Below are positions 1 to 7,995 of a stretch of 64,000 nucleotides of DNA, in pieces; the first letter of the stretch is position 1; the number at the start of each line of letters is the position of its first letter. The notes under the pieces were generated by a model, which saw only the letters and a list, made by a program, of their open reading frames with translations, was not told where the DNA came from and made no database searches. This stretch comes from JABDGC01 sp964466595 (GTDB lineage Bacteria; Pseudomonadota; Gammaproteobacteria; DSM-16500): the NCBI GenBank assembly GCA_964466595.1, contig CAYXNR010000002.1, positions 1 through 64,000 on the forward strand, in the 5' to 3' direction. A program made the translations under genes and the position numbers.

Positions 1-511
1 CAGTGTTGAAACACGAAACTCCCGCCATACCGTTAGGTTGGCGGGAGTAGTTCATGGTAGGGGTGACGAGTTTTTCGTCGATGGTGATTTCCACTATAAT
101 ATGTGTTTGTGGCTGCCTGTGCCAAGGAAATCGCCCATGAATATCAAATGATTCTTGTCCCCGAGGGTGCGGGTTGCGTTCAGTATGGCGCTTGCAAATA
201 ATTTCCATAGGTGCGTAAGCATCCAATAGTTTTACTGCTTGAGCGCAGGCTTTTTGCATCGCGTTAGCCATGTCAATGCCCGTCGGTACACCTTCAATGC
301 CGGTGAAGTCGAGGTCTTCTGAGAATCTGTAATTGCCAAAGTAGCATTTCTTCAGCGCTGTACCCCCTTTGAAAACAAGGCTATCTTGCAGAATTTTAAC
401 CTGTGATATGCCTGCCAATATCCAAGATAGCAAATAATCTCTTTCTATCACTTCCCAAGCAAGGCCAGTGTGATTTCTTTTTTCCAATAACCGATTGCGC
501 AATGATTTCAT
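1..511 (-). CDS. AbiEii-type nucleotidyltransferase toxin (3' end beyond window)
   Basis: The reading frame is open from an ATG at 511 to the window edge, so about 170 N-terminal residues are visible. It has the AbiEii/MNT-like nucleotidyltransferase signature: VFKGGTALKK near residue 47, then YRFSEDLDFTG, where the GG and DxD residues bind nucleotide and metal. Known AbiEii proteins are the toxin half of type IV toxin-antitoxin and phage-abortive systems. Only 2 bp separate it from the upstream AbiEi gene (514-1314), so the two are cotranscribed and probably translationally coupled. The fold and pairing are clear; whether it is intact cannot be judged because the C-terminus is missing. Confidence 0.85.
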   Translation of the reverse strand, partial: MKSLRNRLLEKRNHTGLAWEVIERDYLLSWILAGISQVKILQDSLVFKGGTALKKCYFGNYRFSEDLDFTGIEGVPTGIDMANAMQKACAQAVKLLDAYAPMEIICKRHTERNPHPRGQESFDIHGRFPWHRQPQTHIIVEITIDEKLVTPTMNYSRQPNGMAGVSCFNT

Positions 512-513
512 TT

Positions 514-1314
514 TTATTTTCCTGGCAAGTTAACTTGTACCATCCATCTTTTATCACAAGGACCGCGTCGCGGTGAGGTGGGGTCTAATGCACGGTATCC
601 TTTGATTGGCACCGCTAATAAAGGTTGAAGTATCTCGTGGTTTATTCCCTGGTGCTCTAGAATCCAACCTAATCTTTTGATTGTGGAAGTATCAAGCTTT
701 AAGACATATTCTATGATTTTCTGAATATCTAACTTTGCACTATTTTTTTCAAAAGCATGAAGTACTTCAAAAAATCCGCCACAGTATTGTGGAGCCATGA
801 GACAATCAAGCAGTGTTCTTTCTTTATCTGTTATATTCACCTTAGACTCGTTTATCCATACTGCTTCAATTCCGAAAAATCGATTTGATTTGGTATGAAT
901 GACTTGATAAATGGTCTCATGAATCCGAAGCGCTTTGCCAGCATGATTGGGCGCACGTGCTGGCGTGAGAATAAAGACTGTTCTAGGTGTTTGCTCAGTG
1001 AGTCCATGATAATTTAATGCCGACCAATGGCTGATGGCAGCAGGTTGAAGGAGTGCCATAGCGATTTCAAACTCATGCAGCGGCGCGATGCCTGGCATAG
1101 AACTCGATAGAGAATATAGACCTTTCCTTAATCGAATAATCCATCCTGCTTTTGTCAAATGATGAAGGGCTTGACGTAAATATTCCTTCGAGATGCCGAC
1201 AGAGGGCGCTAAGTCTTTTGCTTGGTCAGTATTAAAAATAACCATCCCTCTCTCGGCAATTTTTCTAATAAGCTCGATTCCCGACGTTGAGTGTATAAGA
1301 GGACGATTTGCCAT
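514..1314 (-). CDS. AbiEi-family antitoxin / transcriptional repressor
   Basis: This 266-residue protein has an N-terminal winged-helix region (about 10-70, ending GWIIRLRKGLYSLSS), followed by a segment (ISHWSALNYHGLTEQTPRTVFI, about 95-115) characteristic of AbiEi proteins. AbiEi represses its own operon and neutralises AbiEii. It lies directly upstream of the AbiEii gene with a 2-bp gap, the usual antitoxin-first order. The AT-rich DNA just upstream (1320-1400) is the likely promoter and operator. Family assignment is firm; activity against phage is inference from the family. Confidence 0.85.
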   Translation of the reverse strand: MANRPLIHSTSGIELIRKIAERGMVIFNTDQAKDLAPSVGISKEYLRQALHHLTKAGWIIRLRKGLYSLSSSMPGIAPLHEFEIAMALLQPAAISHWSALNYHGLTEQTPRTVFILTPARAPNHAGKALRIHETIYQVIHTKSNRFFGIEAVWINESKVNITDKERTLLDCLMAPQYCGGFFEVLHAFEKNSAKLDIQKIIEYVLKLDTSTIKRLGWILEHQGINHEILQPLLAVPIKGYRALDPTSPRRGPCDKRWMVQVNLPGK

Positions 1315-1429
1315 AGGCTTCTCTAAAGGCCAGCATTAATTATAAATAATAACATTATAGTTCGATATTATCAAACAATAGTTAAATTAAGTATAATTTT
1401 AGTTGCTTTTAGTTGGCAGGACACCTTAT

Positions 1430-1519
1430 CCGGAATTCGCGTTTAAAGATCCGGAATTTGCGTTTAAAGATATGGGTTTTTCTAAAGATTGGGAACAACA
1501 CATTTTTTGGAAAGCGTAA
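1430..1519 (+). pseudogene. C-terminal remnant resembling an Abi_2 (AbiD/F) protein
   Basis: The open frame ends in KDMGFSKDWEQHIFWKA and a TAA at 1517-1519. A Met-Gly-Phe-x-x-(D/N)-W-x-x-x-x-x-W ending resembles the C-terminus of Abi_2 family abortive-infection proteins. The fragment starts with a 21-bp tandem duplication (1430-1450 and 1451-1471, one mismatch) that encodes PEFAFKD twice. No start or upstream domain is present, so it is dead. The family assignment rests on about 15 residues and is tentative. Confidence 0.35.
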
Positions 1520-1734
1520 CTTGAAAACCTACCGTGCTCAAGATGGCTTGCTACTCTCATTAAGAATGGGATTGGTGGTTTAAATTGACTGCTTATACCG
1601 CCGGCGACTATTCATTTATTTATTTTGAGTGATGCTGCTCACCTTTGGAAAAGATTTGCTTCTCGGTTTCGTGAAAACGGGTAGCAAAGATAAAATTTTG
1701 GCGAATTCTGAGTGTTAACACTCAATTTTCACTG

Positions 1735-1851
1735 AAAATGGATTGCATACGCTCAGATTTCATGAAGCGAAGCAAGCCTATGTTATTTGCAGAACTCCAA
1801 AACCCTATCGACTAGTGCCTCAGATCATGGCGCTTCCTTGCAAGAATTAGA
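1735..1851 (+). pseudogene. Possible C-terminal remnant of a DUF4143-type ATPase
   Basis: A plus-strand frame reads ENGLHTLRFHEAKQAYVICR, then TPKPYRLVPQIMALPCKN and a stop. The pattern (charged helix, AYVICRTPKPYRL, then a short hydrophobic LP-containing end) resembles the last 40 residues of AAA_14/DUF4143 ATPases, where the strand precedes a final 'LPW' type motif. There is no start codon or ATPase part. A palindrome (1711-1724) and a segment similar to the palindrome beside the DUF4143 gene at 29461-30615 lie just before it. Tentative. Confidence 0.25.
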
Positions 1852-1913
1852 GAGAGTATTTCTGAGGCCGACTAAATAATGCTATATTAGCCAAAAAATA
1901 AAATGAGATTTTT

Positions 1914-2003
1914 ATGATGAATATCCCTCAAAAAATGAAAGCTGCTATTCTAATGGAGTTAGGTTCCCCCCTTAAACTAGTGGAAGGAGTTTCTCATGCA
2001 TAA
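1914..2003 (+). pseudogene. Duplicated 5' fragment of the zinc alcohol dehydrogenase gene
   Basis: This 29-codon frame starts MMNIPQKMKAAILMELGSPL and continues KLVEGVSHA before its stop. It matches the start of the dehydrogenase at 3092-4153 (MTILPKTMKAAILTELRAPLA), so it is a truncated second copy. Its end overlaps the ATG (1996) of the epimerase gene in another frame, and the sequence AAGGAG at 1984-1989 inside it is that gene's ribosome binding site. It may act as a short leader peptide, but decay after recombination is the simpler reading. Confidence 0.6.
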
Positions 2004-2982
2004 ACTAGTAGTTATTGGCAGTAATTCATTTTCTGGTTCCAGCTTTGTTGATCTTGCCCTCAATCAAGGTGCGGAAGTCATCGGTACCAGTCGTTCTCTA
2101 GAGCCCGTTGATGCTTTCTTGCCCTATAAGTGGCGCCCACATCAACGCTTTGTTTTCCATCCCCTCGATCTGAACAAACACTTGCCAGAGCTCATGGAGC
2201 TGATCAAGAAATTTAAACCAGACTATGTTGTTAATTTTGCTGCCCAAAGTATGGTAGCCGAAAGCTGGCGATCGCCAGGAGATTGGTTTCTGACAAATGC
2301 TGTTTCTACGATTAAGTTGCATGAGGAGCTACGTCATTGTGACTTTTTGAAGCGCTATGTTCATGTTTCAACGCCTGAAGTATATGGCTCTTGTTCGGGT
2401 TTTGTAAAAGAAAATTTTTCCTTCAATCCGAGTACGCCTTATGCTGTTTCGCGTGCTGCAGCTGATCTTAGTCTTAATACTTTTTATCAGGCCTATCAAT
2501 TTCCAGTTGTCACGACAAGGGCAGCAAATGTCTATGGTCCTGGTCAACAACTTTATCGAATTATTCCGCGGACTATTTTATTTATTTTGCTAGGTCGCAA
2601 ACTGCAGCTGCATGGTGGCGGTGTTTCTACACGTTCCTTTATTCATATGAAAGATGTATCAGAGGCAACATGGCGGATTATGGAAAAAGGAAATAATGGT
2701 AGCACCTATCATATCTCCACCCGTGAAATTGTTTCTATCCGAGAACTCGTGGAAAGCATTTGTCAAAAATTGGGTGTTCATTTTGAAGAACATGTTGAGG
2801 TCGTCGGAGAACGTTTAGGTAAGGACGCAGCTTATCAACTGGATAGTACAAAATTGCGCAAGGAGCTCGATTGGCAGGATCGCTTCAACTTAGATCAGGG
2901 ACTGGACGATTGTATTGCCTGGGTGCGTCAGCATTTTGACACCCTGAAATCTCAACCCTATGACTATATCCATAAACCCTAA
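1996..2982 (+). CDS. NAD-dependent epimerase/dehydratase (extended SDR) for a nucleotide sugar
   Basis: A 328-residue extended SDR of the RmlB/GMD type. The N-terminal NAD site reads GSNSFSGSSF (residues 8-17). The active-site segment is STPEVYG (125-131), where RmlB has TDE and GMD has TSE. The usual YxxxK appears as Y149-A-V-S-R153, with Arg in place of Lys. RAANVYGPGQQ and a C-terminal sugar-binding region with DSTKLRKELDW follow. It probably forms or modifies a 4-keto nucleotide sugar as the first gene of a cluster with a dehydrogenase, C-methyltransferases and a cupin. AAGGAG 7 nt before the ATG supports the start. Substrate cannot be read from sequence; the Lys-to-Arg change makes full dehydratase activity uncertain. 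Confidence 0.8.
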   Translation: MHKLVVIGSNSFSGSSFVDLALNQGAEVIGTSRSLEPVDAFLPYKWRPHQRFVFHPLDLNKHLPELMELIKKFKPDYVVNFAAQSMVAESWRSPGDWFLTNAVSTIKLHEELRHCDFLKRYVHVSTPEVYGSCSGFVKENFSFNPSTPYAVSRAAADLSLNTFYQAYQFPVVTTRAANVYGPGQQLYRIIPRTILFILLGRKLQLHGGGVSTRSFIHMKDVSEATWRIMEKGNNGSTYHISTREIVSIRELVESICQKLGVHFEEHVEVVGERLGKDAAYQLDSTKLRKELDWQDRFNLDQGLDDCIAWVRQHFDTLKSQPYDYIHKP

Positions 2983-3071
2983 TGACTATGATCTCTATTC
3001 ACGAATTTGAAAAGCTTGCGCGTCTTTATCTGGTTGAACAACTGCCGCGTTTGATTCGGCAGCGTGAATAA
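2982..3071 (+). other. Small open frame coupled to the epimerase gene; possible gene remnant
   Basis: A 29-codon frame (MTMISIHEFEKLARLYLVEQ...) starts at an ATG overlapping the epimerase stop codon (TAATG) and ends 20 bp before the dehydrogenase start. The composition is that of an amphipathic protein N-terminus. It may be the stub of a deleted gene that once sat in the operon, or a tiny gene. I do not recognise it. Confidence 0.3.
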
Positions 3072-3091
3072 TTTTTTATGAGGTAGGCCTT

Positions 3092-4153
3092 GTGACAATA
3101 CTCCCCAAAACGATGAAAGCAGCAATTCTTACTGAATTGCGTGCTCCGCTTGCCCTAGCTGAGGTTAATCTTCCTGAGAAGCTTGAAGTGGGCCAAGTGC
3201 TCGTCAAAGTCCACTATAGTGGCATCTGTGGTTCCCAGTTGGGTGAAATCGAGGGCATTAAAGGCGAGGATAAATTTCTGCCCCATCTTTTAGGGCATGA
3301 AGGTTCGGGTACGGTACTCGCTATTGGTCCGGGGGTCCGTTATGTGAAGCCGGAGGATAAAGTTGTGCTACATTGGCGGAAAGGTTTAGGGATTGAATCT
3401 GAAACACCTTCTTATTCTTGGGAGGGAAGGAAAGTGAATGCTGGGTGGATCGCTACTTTTAATGAATATGCTATTGTTTCAGAAAATCGCCTTACTGCAA
3501 TTCCGGCGGATAGTGATCTGGCGGTTGCTGCTTTGTTTGGCTGTGCTGTGACGACGGGTTTTGGTGTGATTGTGAATAATGCTAAGGTTCGCATCGGTGA
3601 ATCTGTAGTTGTTTTTGGGGCTGGTGGTATTGGTCTTAATATTGTGCAGGCAGCGGCTTTGGTTTCAGCTTATCCGATTATTGCGGTTGATTTACATGAT
3701 AATAAACTGGAGCTGGCGAAGAGTATGGGAGCGACTCATCTTATTAATAGCTCGACAATGGATGCTCAAAAAGCTATTCAGAAAATTGTTGGTGCTGGCA
3801 AGCTTGATGTTTTTGTGGACAATACTGGTGTTCCCGCTATTATTGAAATGGGCTATCAATTAATTAAGCCGCAGGGATGTGTTACCTTGGTTGGTGTGCC
3901 TCGGAAGGGGGATAATATTAATATTTATTCTTTGCCGCTGCATTTTGGTAAAGGGTTAAGAGGTTCTCATGGGGGAGAGGCGGTTCCGCATCAGGATATT
4001 CCGCGTTATCAGCAGTTGTTTAATGTGGGGCGTATCAAACTACGTGAGCTCATTACGGATTTCTGTTCATTGGATAAAATTAATGATGCTTTGATTAATA
4101 TCCGCAGCGGTAAAATTGTAGGTCGATGTGTCATACAGATGAATGATAAATAA
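3092..4153 (+). CDS. Zinc-binding alcohol dehydrogenase (MDR family), sugar-cluster type
   Basis: A 353-residue medium-chain dehydrogenase. Catalytic zinc ligands are visible as C46 (SGICGSQLGE) and H69-E70 (LLGHEGSG). The NAD(P) site is VVVFGAGGIGLNIVQAA in the middle of the protein. The four-cysteine structural zinc lobe of classical ADHs is absent. It probably oxidises or reduces a hydroxyl or keto group of a nucleotide sugar or a precursor. The start is a GTG at 3092, supported by the parallel start of its duplicated fragment at 1914; an ATG at 3113 is possible. The stop overlaps the next start (TAATG), so the genes are coupled. Confidence 0.85.
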   Translation: MTILPKTMKAAILTELRAPLALAEVNLPEKLEVGQVLVKVHYSGICGSQLGEIEGIKGEDKFLPHLLGHEGSGTVLAIGPGVRYVKPEDKVVLHWRKGLGIESETPSYSWEGRKVNAGWIATFNEYAIVSENRLTAIPADSDLAVAALFGCAVTTGFGVIVNNAKVRIGESVVVFGAGGIGLNIVQAAALVSAYPIIAVDLHDNKLELAKSMGATHLINSSTMDAQKAIQKIVGAGKLDVFVDNTGVPAIIEMGYQLIKPQGCVTLVGVPRKGDNINIYSLPLHFGKGLRGSHGGEAVPHQDIPRYQQLFNVGRIKLRELITDFCSLDKINDALINIRSGKIVGRCVIQMNDK

Positions 4154-5385
4154 TGATGACTCTCAAAACCTGCATTCTCTGTCATAGTAGCTTATCGGGT
4201 TCCTTTCTTGATCTCGGAAAGCTCCCACTCTGTAATGGTTTTGTCTTACAGACAGAATTAGCTTGTAGTACCTATTCTCTCATGCTTGCTGAATGTCCGC
4301 AGTGTTCCCTCATTCAGTTGTTGGATCCACCCCCGGTAGAGGAACTGATCCCTCGGTTTCCCTGGATACGTTACAATGAACCCGATGGCCATTTAGAGGC
4401 TGTTAGTTTGCAGCTTCAGTCTTATCTTTCGCCTCTAGCACGTATTTATGGCGTTGGCCCTTTTGATCAACCCTTACTGAATCAACTGAGCGCGCACGGG
4501 TATGATGGTGAAATGCTAGATCTCTTATCTCTTGGTTCTAAAGCAACTATAGACCGGTATCCTTACCTTGAAACCTTACAAGCTTGTTTGCAGCCGCCAC
4601 TCTTGCAAGAACTAGCCCACAGAAAAGGTCAAAGCCAGCTTGTCATCTGCCGTTATCTGCTTGAACATTGTCGTGATCCTCTTATAGCGCTCGATAGCCT
4701 CCGTCCTTTACTGGCCGAAAATGGCCTTGCTTTGATCGAAGTTCCAGATAGTAGTAAATTTCTCAATAACAAAGATTACAGCTTCATTTGGGAAGAACAT
4801 ACTTGTTATTTCACTCCGGAGAGTCTCACCCATTTATTTCAGCGAGCTCACTACGAGTTATTATCTTTGATGAAATTTGAAGGCCAGCTTGAAGATGCGC
4901 TTGTGGCAATAGTTCAACCATTGCAAAAGGCCTTTCGTAAACTACCATTTCTCGAAAGTAAAAATTCAAGTCTTTTTAGCGCTTATCGGAACGCTTTTTC
5001 CACTATCCGCCATGCCTGGCAGGAAAACCTCGCTGCTGTTTATGCTAGAAAGGACAAAGTCGCGCTTTTTGGCGCAGGACATCAAGCTATTATGTTTGTT
5101 AACACGTTTGGTTTAGACGGTCTTGTTTCCTATTTGGTTGATGATGATATCAAAAAACAAGCTTATTTCACGCCCGGGTTTCATTTACCCATTGTGGCTT
5201 CAGAAAAATTATTGGCGGATGATAAAATAGACACCTGTTTATTAGCGGTGAATCCACGTATTGAAAACAAAATTCTAGAAAAATGCCAAACACTTTTGCA
5301 GCGTGGTGGGAAAATATATTCCATTTTTACAGGTAGTCATTTAAAACCGTCCTGGATAGGAGAAAAAATGCTATGCAGTTTATAA
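4153..5385 (+). CDS. C-methyltransferase-family protein with degenerate SAM site
   Basis: A 410-residue protein with the three-part layout of sugar C-methyltransferases (TylC3/NovU type). An N-terminal zinc-binding domain has CxxC pairs CILC and CPQC (residues 8-55). A central methyltransferase-like domain ends in WEEHTCYFTPESL, the family's (E)EHxxYF active-site segment. A C-terminal domain has ALFGAGHQAIMFVNTFGL and VDDDIKKQAYFTPG. The glycine-rich SAM motif is not recognisable: where E-x-G-x-x-x-G is expected it reads MLDLLSLGSKATID. It may bind a sugar without methylating it, or have drifted. It overlaps the cupin gene by 13 bp. Confidence 0.7.
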   Translation: MMTLKTCILCHSSLSGSFLDLGKLPLCNGFVLQTELACSTYSLMLAECPQCSLIQLLDPPPVEELIPRFPWIRYNEPDGHLEAVSLQLQSYLSPLARIYGVGPFDQPLLNQLSAHGYDGEMLDLLSLGSKATIDRYPYLETLQACLQPPLLQELAHRKGQSQLVICRYLLEHCRDPLIALDSLRPLLAENGLALIEVPDSSKFLNNKDYSFIWEEHTCYFTPESLTHLFQRAHYELLSLMKFEGQLEDALVAIVQPLQKAFRKLPFLESKNSSLFSAYRNAFSTIRHAWQENLAAVYARKDKVALFGAGHQAIMFVNTFGLDGLVSYLVDDDIKKQAYFTPGFHLPIVASEKLLADDKIDTCLLAVNPRIENKILEKCQTLLQRGGKIYSIFTGSHLKPSWIGEKMLCSL

Positions 5386-5894
5386 AAAAGTCACCTGAAA
5401 TCTATTTATCTCAGGCTGAAATTGTTACCATTGGCCAAAAGGAAATCGATTTTCTCAAGGTGGCCATTAAAGAGACACCGCAGAAGCGTGTGCGCATCAA
5501 TCTCCATCCTTCGAATGACGATGGCTTGCATGAAATGTTTATTGCTATTGAAAAAGGTTCCTACATTCGTCCTCACAAGCACCCTAATAAGAGTGAAGCT
5601 TTTCATGCTGTCTATGGTGCTGCGAAAATTGTGATTTTTACAGATGAAGGTGGAATTAAAGAAGTGGTTGACTTAGCTGTAGAGACGCCAGGTAAACCTT
5701 TTTATTACAGGCTGTCTAAGCCTTATTTTCATACCTTGCTCTTGCAGACTGAACTTTTGATCATTCATGAAATCACCAATGGACCCTTTATTCCCGGAGG
5801 AACGATCTATGCATCCTTTGCTCCGAGTGGTAATAGTCCGACTGAGAATGCTGCTTTTGAGTCGCAGCTCGCTAAACAGGTCGCTTCCCGATGA
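5373..5894 (+). CDS. WbuC-like cupin-fold metalloprotein
   Basis: A 173-residue protein matching the WbuC family found in O-antigen clusters. Residues 40-50 read RVRINLHPSNDD. The cupin metal site follows as IRPHKHPNKSEAFHAVYG with several histidines and a glutamate, then PFYYRLSKPYFHTLL and a C-terminal THEITNGPF-like segment (IIHEITNGPFIPGG). The biochemical role of WbuC is not established; its presence supports O-antigen sugar synthesis. The gene overlaps both neighbours (13 bp before, ATGA after), so it belongs to one operon. Confidence 0.85.
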   Translation: MQFIKKSPEIYLSQAEIVTIGQKEIDFLKVAIKETPQKRVRINLHPSNDDGLHEMFIAIEKGSYIRPHKHPNKSEAFHAVYGAAKIVIFTDEGGIKEVVDLAVETPGKPFYYRLSKPYFHTLLLQTELLIIHEITNGPFIPGGTIYASFAPSGNSPTENAAFESQLAKQVASR

Positions 5895-6640
5895 GGCATA
5901 AAGAACAAGTGGTTGTTGTTGGCGGTACTAAAGGCCTAGGAAAAGTAGTAGTGCAACGCTTTCTTGACCGTGGTTATCCGGTGACAGTACTTTCACGTAA
6001 GCCTTCGGAGCAGCAGGACAGTAATAAAGGGTTGCGCCATGTTTCTGTCGATTTGGAAAGGCTGACAGAGACTCATTCTATTGTTCAGCAAGTAGTTGCA
6101 GAAGGTGGGCCCTTGCGTTATTTGGTATTTTCCCAGCGTTATCGAGGTAGCGAAGATCCTTGGGTAGGCGAACTACAAGTGAGCTTAACGGCAACTTATT
6201 TACTCATTAAAGCCTTCGCTGATCATTTTTGTAGTGAAGATGACAAAGGTGTCGGTGTGGTTAGCTCCGTGTATGCTGATTTTGTCGGAGGCTCTCAACC
6301 AGCGAGTTATCATGTTGCCAAGGCTGGTTTGAATCAACTTATTAAATATTATGCTTGGGTTCTAGGACAAAAAGGCATACGCATCAATGGTATTATGCCT
6401 TTGACCTATCTCAAGGCAGAGTCACGCGATTATTATTTGTCTACGCCTGACTTGATGAATCTCTACAGACGCTTTGTCCCTCTCAAACGCTTGGGTAGTG
6501 CTGAGGATTCGGCTAATTTAATTGATTTTCTTTGCAGTGACAAAGCAGCCTTCATTAATGGTCAATGTATTTTTATCGATGGGGGTGTTTCTGTTATCTG
6601 GCCGGAGGAATTAGCAAAGTCTTTAACTGGAATCGAGTAA
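5891..6640 (+). CDS. Short-chain dehydrogenase/reductase
   Basis: A 249-residue classical SDR. The cofactor motif GGTKGLG lies at 11-17, the catalytic serine at 125-126 (VVSSVY), and YHVAKAG gives Y140 and K144. The C-terminus FINGQCIFIDGGVSV is typical of the FabG-like group. It likely reduces a keto group on the nucleotide sugar or on another small metabolite of the module. The ATGA overlap with the cupin gene shows coupling. A 75-bp gap follows before the C-methyltransferase. Exact substrate unknown. Confidence 0.85.
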   Translation: MRHKEQVVVVGGTKGLGKVVVQRFLDRGYPVTVLSRKPSEQQDSNKGLRHVSVDLERLTETHSIVQQVVAEGGPLRYLVFSQRYRGSEDPWVGELQVSLTATYLLIKAFADHFCSEDDKGVGVVSSVYADFVGGSQPASYHVAKAGLNQLIKYYAWVLGQKGIRINGIMPLTYLKAESRDYYLSTPDLMNLYRRFVPLKRLGSAEDSANLIDFLCSDKAAFINGQCIFIDGGVSVIWPEELAKSLTGIE

Positions 6641-6715
6641 AATATAAAATCTCCCCAAAGTAAATGAGGAAAGGTATAATTCCTCAACTCAAAAAAGTAA
6701 ATACAAGGAGTTTCT

Positions 6716-7957
6716 ATGAGTGGCTATACCCATCGCAATGATTGTCGTCTCTGTGAGTCCAGTAAGCTCGACTTGGTACTCCCGATTCTGCCCTCGGCTA
6801 TTGGCGATGCTTTTGTCGCCAAAGAGCAGTTGAAGGAAAAACAAGAGGTCTATCCTTTGGATACCTATCTTTGTGTTAACTGCGGACATCTTCAAAATTT
6901 AGATATTGTCGATCCTGAGGTCTTATTTCGAAACTATACTTATCGAACTTCGGTTTCTTTAGGCTTGGTCGAGCATTTCCGTCTTTATGCAGCTGATGCT
7001 GTGCAAAATCTTAAAATTCCAGCTGATTCTTTAGTGGTTGAGTTAGGTAGTAATGATGGTTCATTACTTAAAGCTTTTAAAGCTTTGGGAATGAAAGTCA
7101 TCGGTGTTGATCCTGCTCTTACTATTGCACTTTCTGCAACTGAGAGCGGAATTCCCACTTTTCCAGAATTTTTTACCGCTGCTTTGGCCAAAAAAATAGG
7201 CGAAGAAAGCGGATTAGCTTCGCTGATCTGCGCTAATAACGTTTTTGCTCATGCCGACAATTTAGCTGATATTGTTCTTGGCATCCGCAATCTACTGTCG
7301 CCTGATGGTGTTTTTATTTTTGAGGTGTCCTATGTGCCAGACATTATAGATAATTTTGTCTTTGATACTATTTATCATGAGCACGTTTCTCATCATGCTT
7401 TAATTCCACTAGAGTGTTTTTTTAATCGTCTGGACCTGACTTTATTTGACGTTAAGCGGGTGCAATCTAAGGGAGGTTCAATTCGTGGCTTCGCTCAACC
7501 ACTCTCTACAGGTAAACGACAAAAATCAGCACAATTGATTAAACTAATCGAAGAAGAAGAGCGCCGTGGTATCACGACTCCTGCTATTTATCATGGTTTT
7601 TATAGGGCTATTGAAGAGCGTAAACAAGCAACACTGGTTTATTTGGAACAAGCTAAGAGGGAGGGCAAGAAAATTGCAGCCTATGGAGCTTCTACTACGA
7701 CGACGACTTTGATGTATCACTTTGAGCTTGGTCAGTATGTGGAATACATCGTGGATGATAATCCACTTAAACATAATTTATTTAGTCCCGGACTACATAT
7801 TCCGGTTGTGTCTTCTACGGAGCTTTATACGCGTCGCCCAGATATTGTAATTATTTTAGCCTGGATTTATGCTGACCCGATTATCAGGAGACATCAATGC
7901 TTTATAAAAGAAGGTGGTCAGTTTTTAATTCCCTTGCCGGAAGTGAAGCTTGTTTGA
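6716..7957 (+). CDS. NDP-hexose C-methyltransferase (TylC3/NovU family)
   Basis: A 413-residue SAM-dependent sugar C-methyltransferase. The N-terminal zinc domain has CRLC and CVNC pairs (about 9-60). An intact SAM motif VVELGSNDGSLLKAF begins near residue 108. The catalytic segment FDTIYHEHVSHHAL carries the H-E-H residues that act on the 4-keto sugar. The C-terminal Rossmann-like domain has AYGASTTTTTLMYHFELG and VDDNPLKHNLFSPG. The family adds a methyl group at C3 or C5 of dTDP/GDP-4-keto-6-deoxyhexoses, producing branched sugars; Coxiella virenose is a known LPS example. The start is supported by AAGGAG 8 nt upstream. Which branched sugar is made is inference. Confidence 0.88.
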   Translation: MSGYTHRNDCRLCESSKLDLVLPILPSAIGDAFVAKEQLKEKQEVYPLDTYLCVNCGHLQNLDIVDPEVLFRNYTYRTSVSLGLVEHFRLYAADAVQNLKIPADSLVVELGSNDGSLLKAFKALGMKVIGVDPALTIALSATESGIPTFPEFFTAALAKKIGEESGLASLICANNVFAHADNLADIVLGIRNLLSPDGVFIFEVSYVPDIIDNFVFDTIYHEHVSHHALIPLECFFNRLDLTLFDVKRVQSKGGSIRGFAQPLSTGKRQKSAQLIKLIEEEERRGITTPAIYHGFYRAIEERKQATLVYLEQAKREGKKIAAYGASTTTTTLMYHFELGQYVEYIVDDNPLKHNLFSPGLHIPVVSSTELYTRRPDIVIILAWIYADPIIRRHQCFIKEGGQFLIPLPEVKLV

Positions 7958-7995
7958 CAAATAAAAGAAAAAAGTTGGGATAATAAAATTAAAGT

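Larger units (their letters stand above)
1315..1913. other. 599-bp gene-poor stretch with decayed fragments
   Basis: No intact gene is visible here. Two short plus-strand reading frames look like ends of lost genes (listed separately at 1430-1519 and near 1735-1851). A 14-bp perfect palindrome, GAGTGTTAACACTC, lies at about 1711-1724. The last 50 bp before 1914 are AT-rich (for example CTATATT near 1882-1888) and probably include the promoter for the sugar cluster that follows. The stretch looks like debris from insertions at the boundary of the O-antigen locus. Confidence 0.5.
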
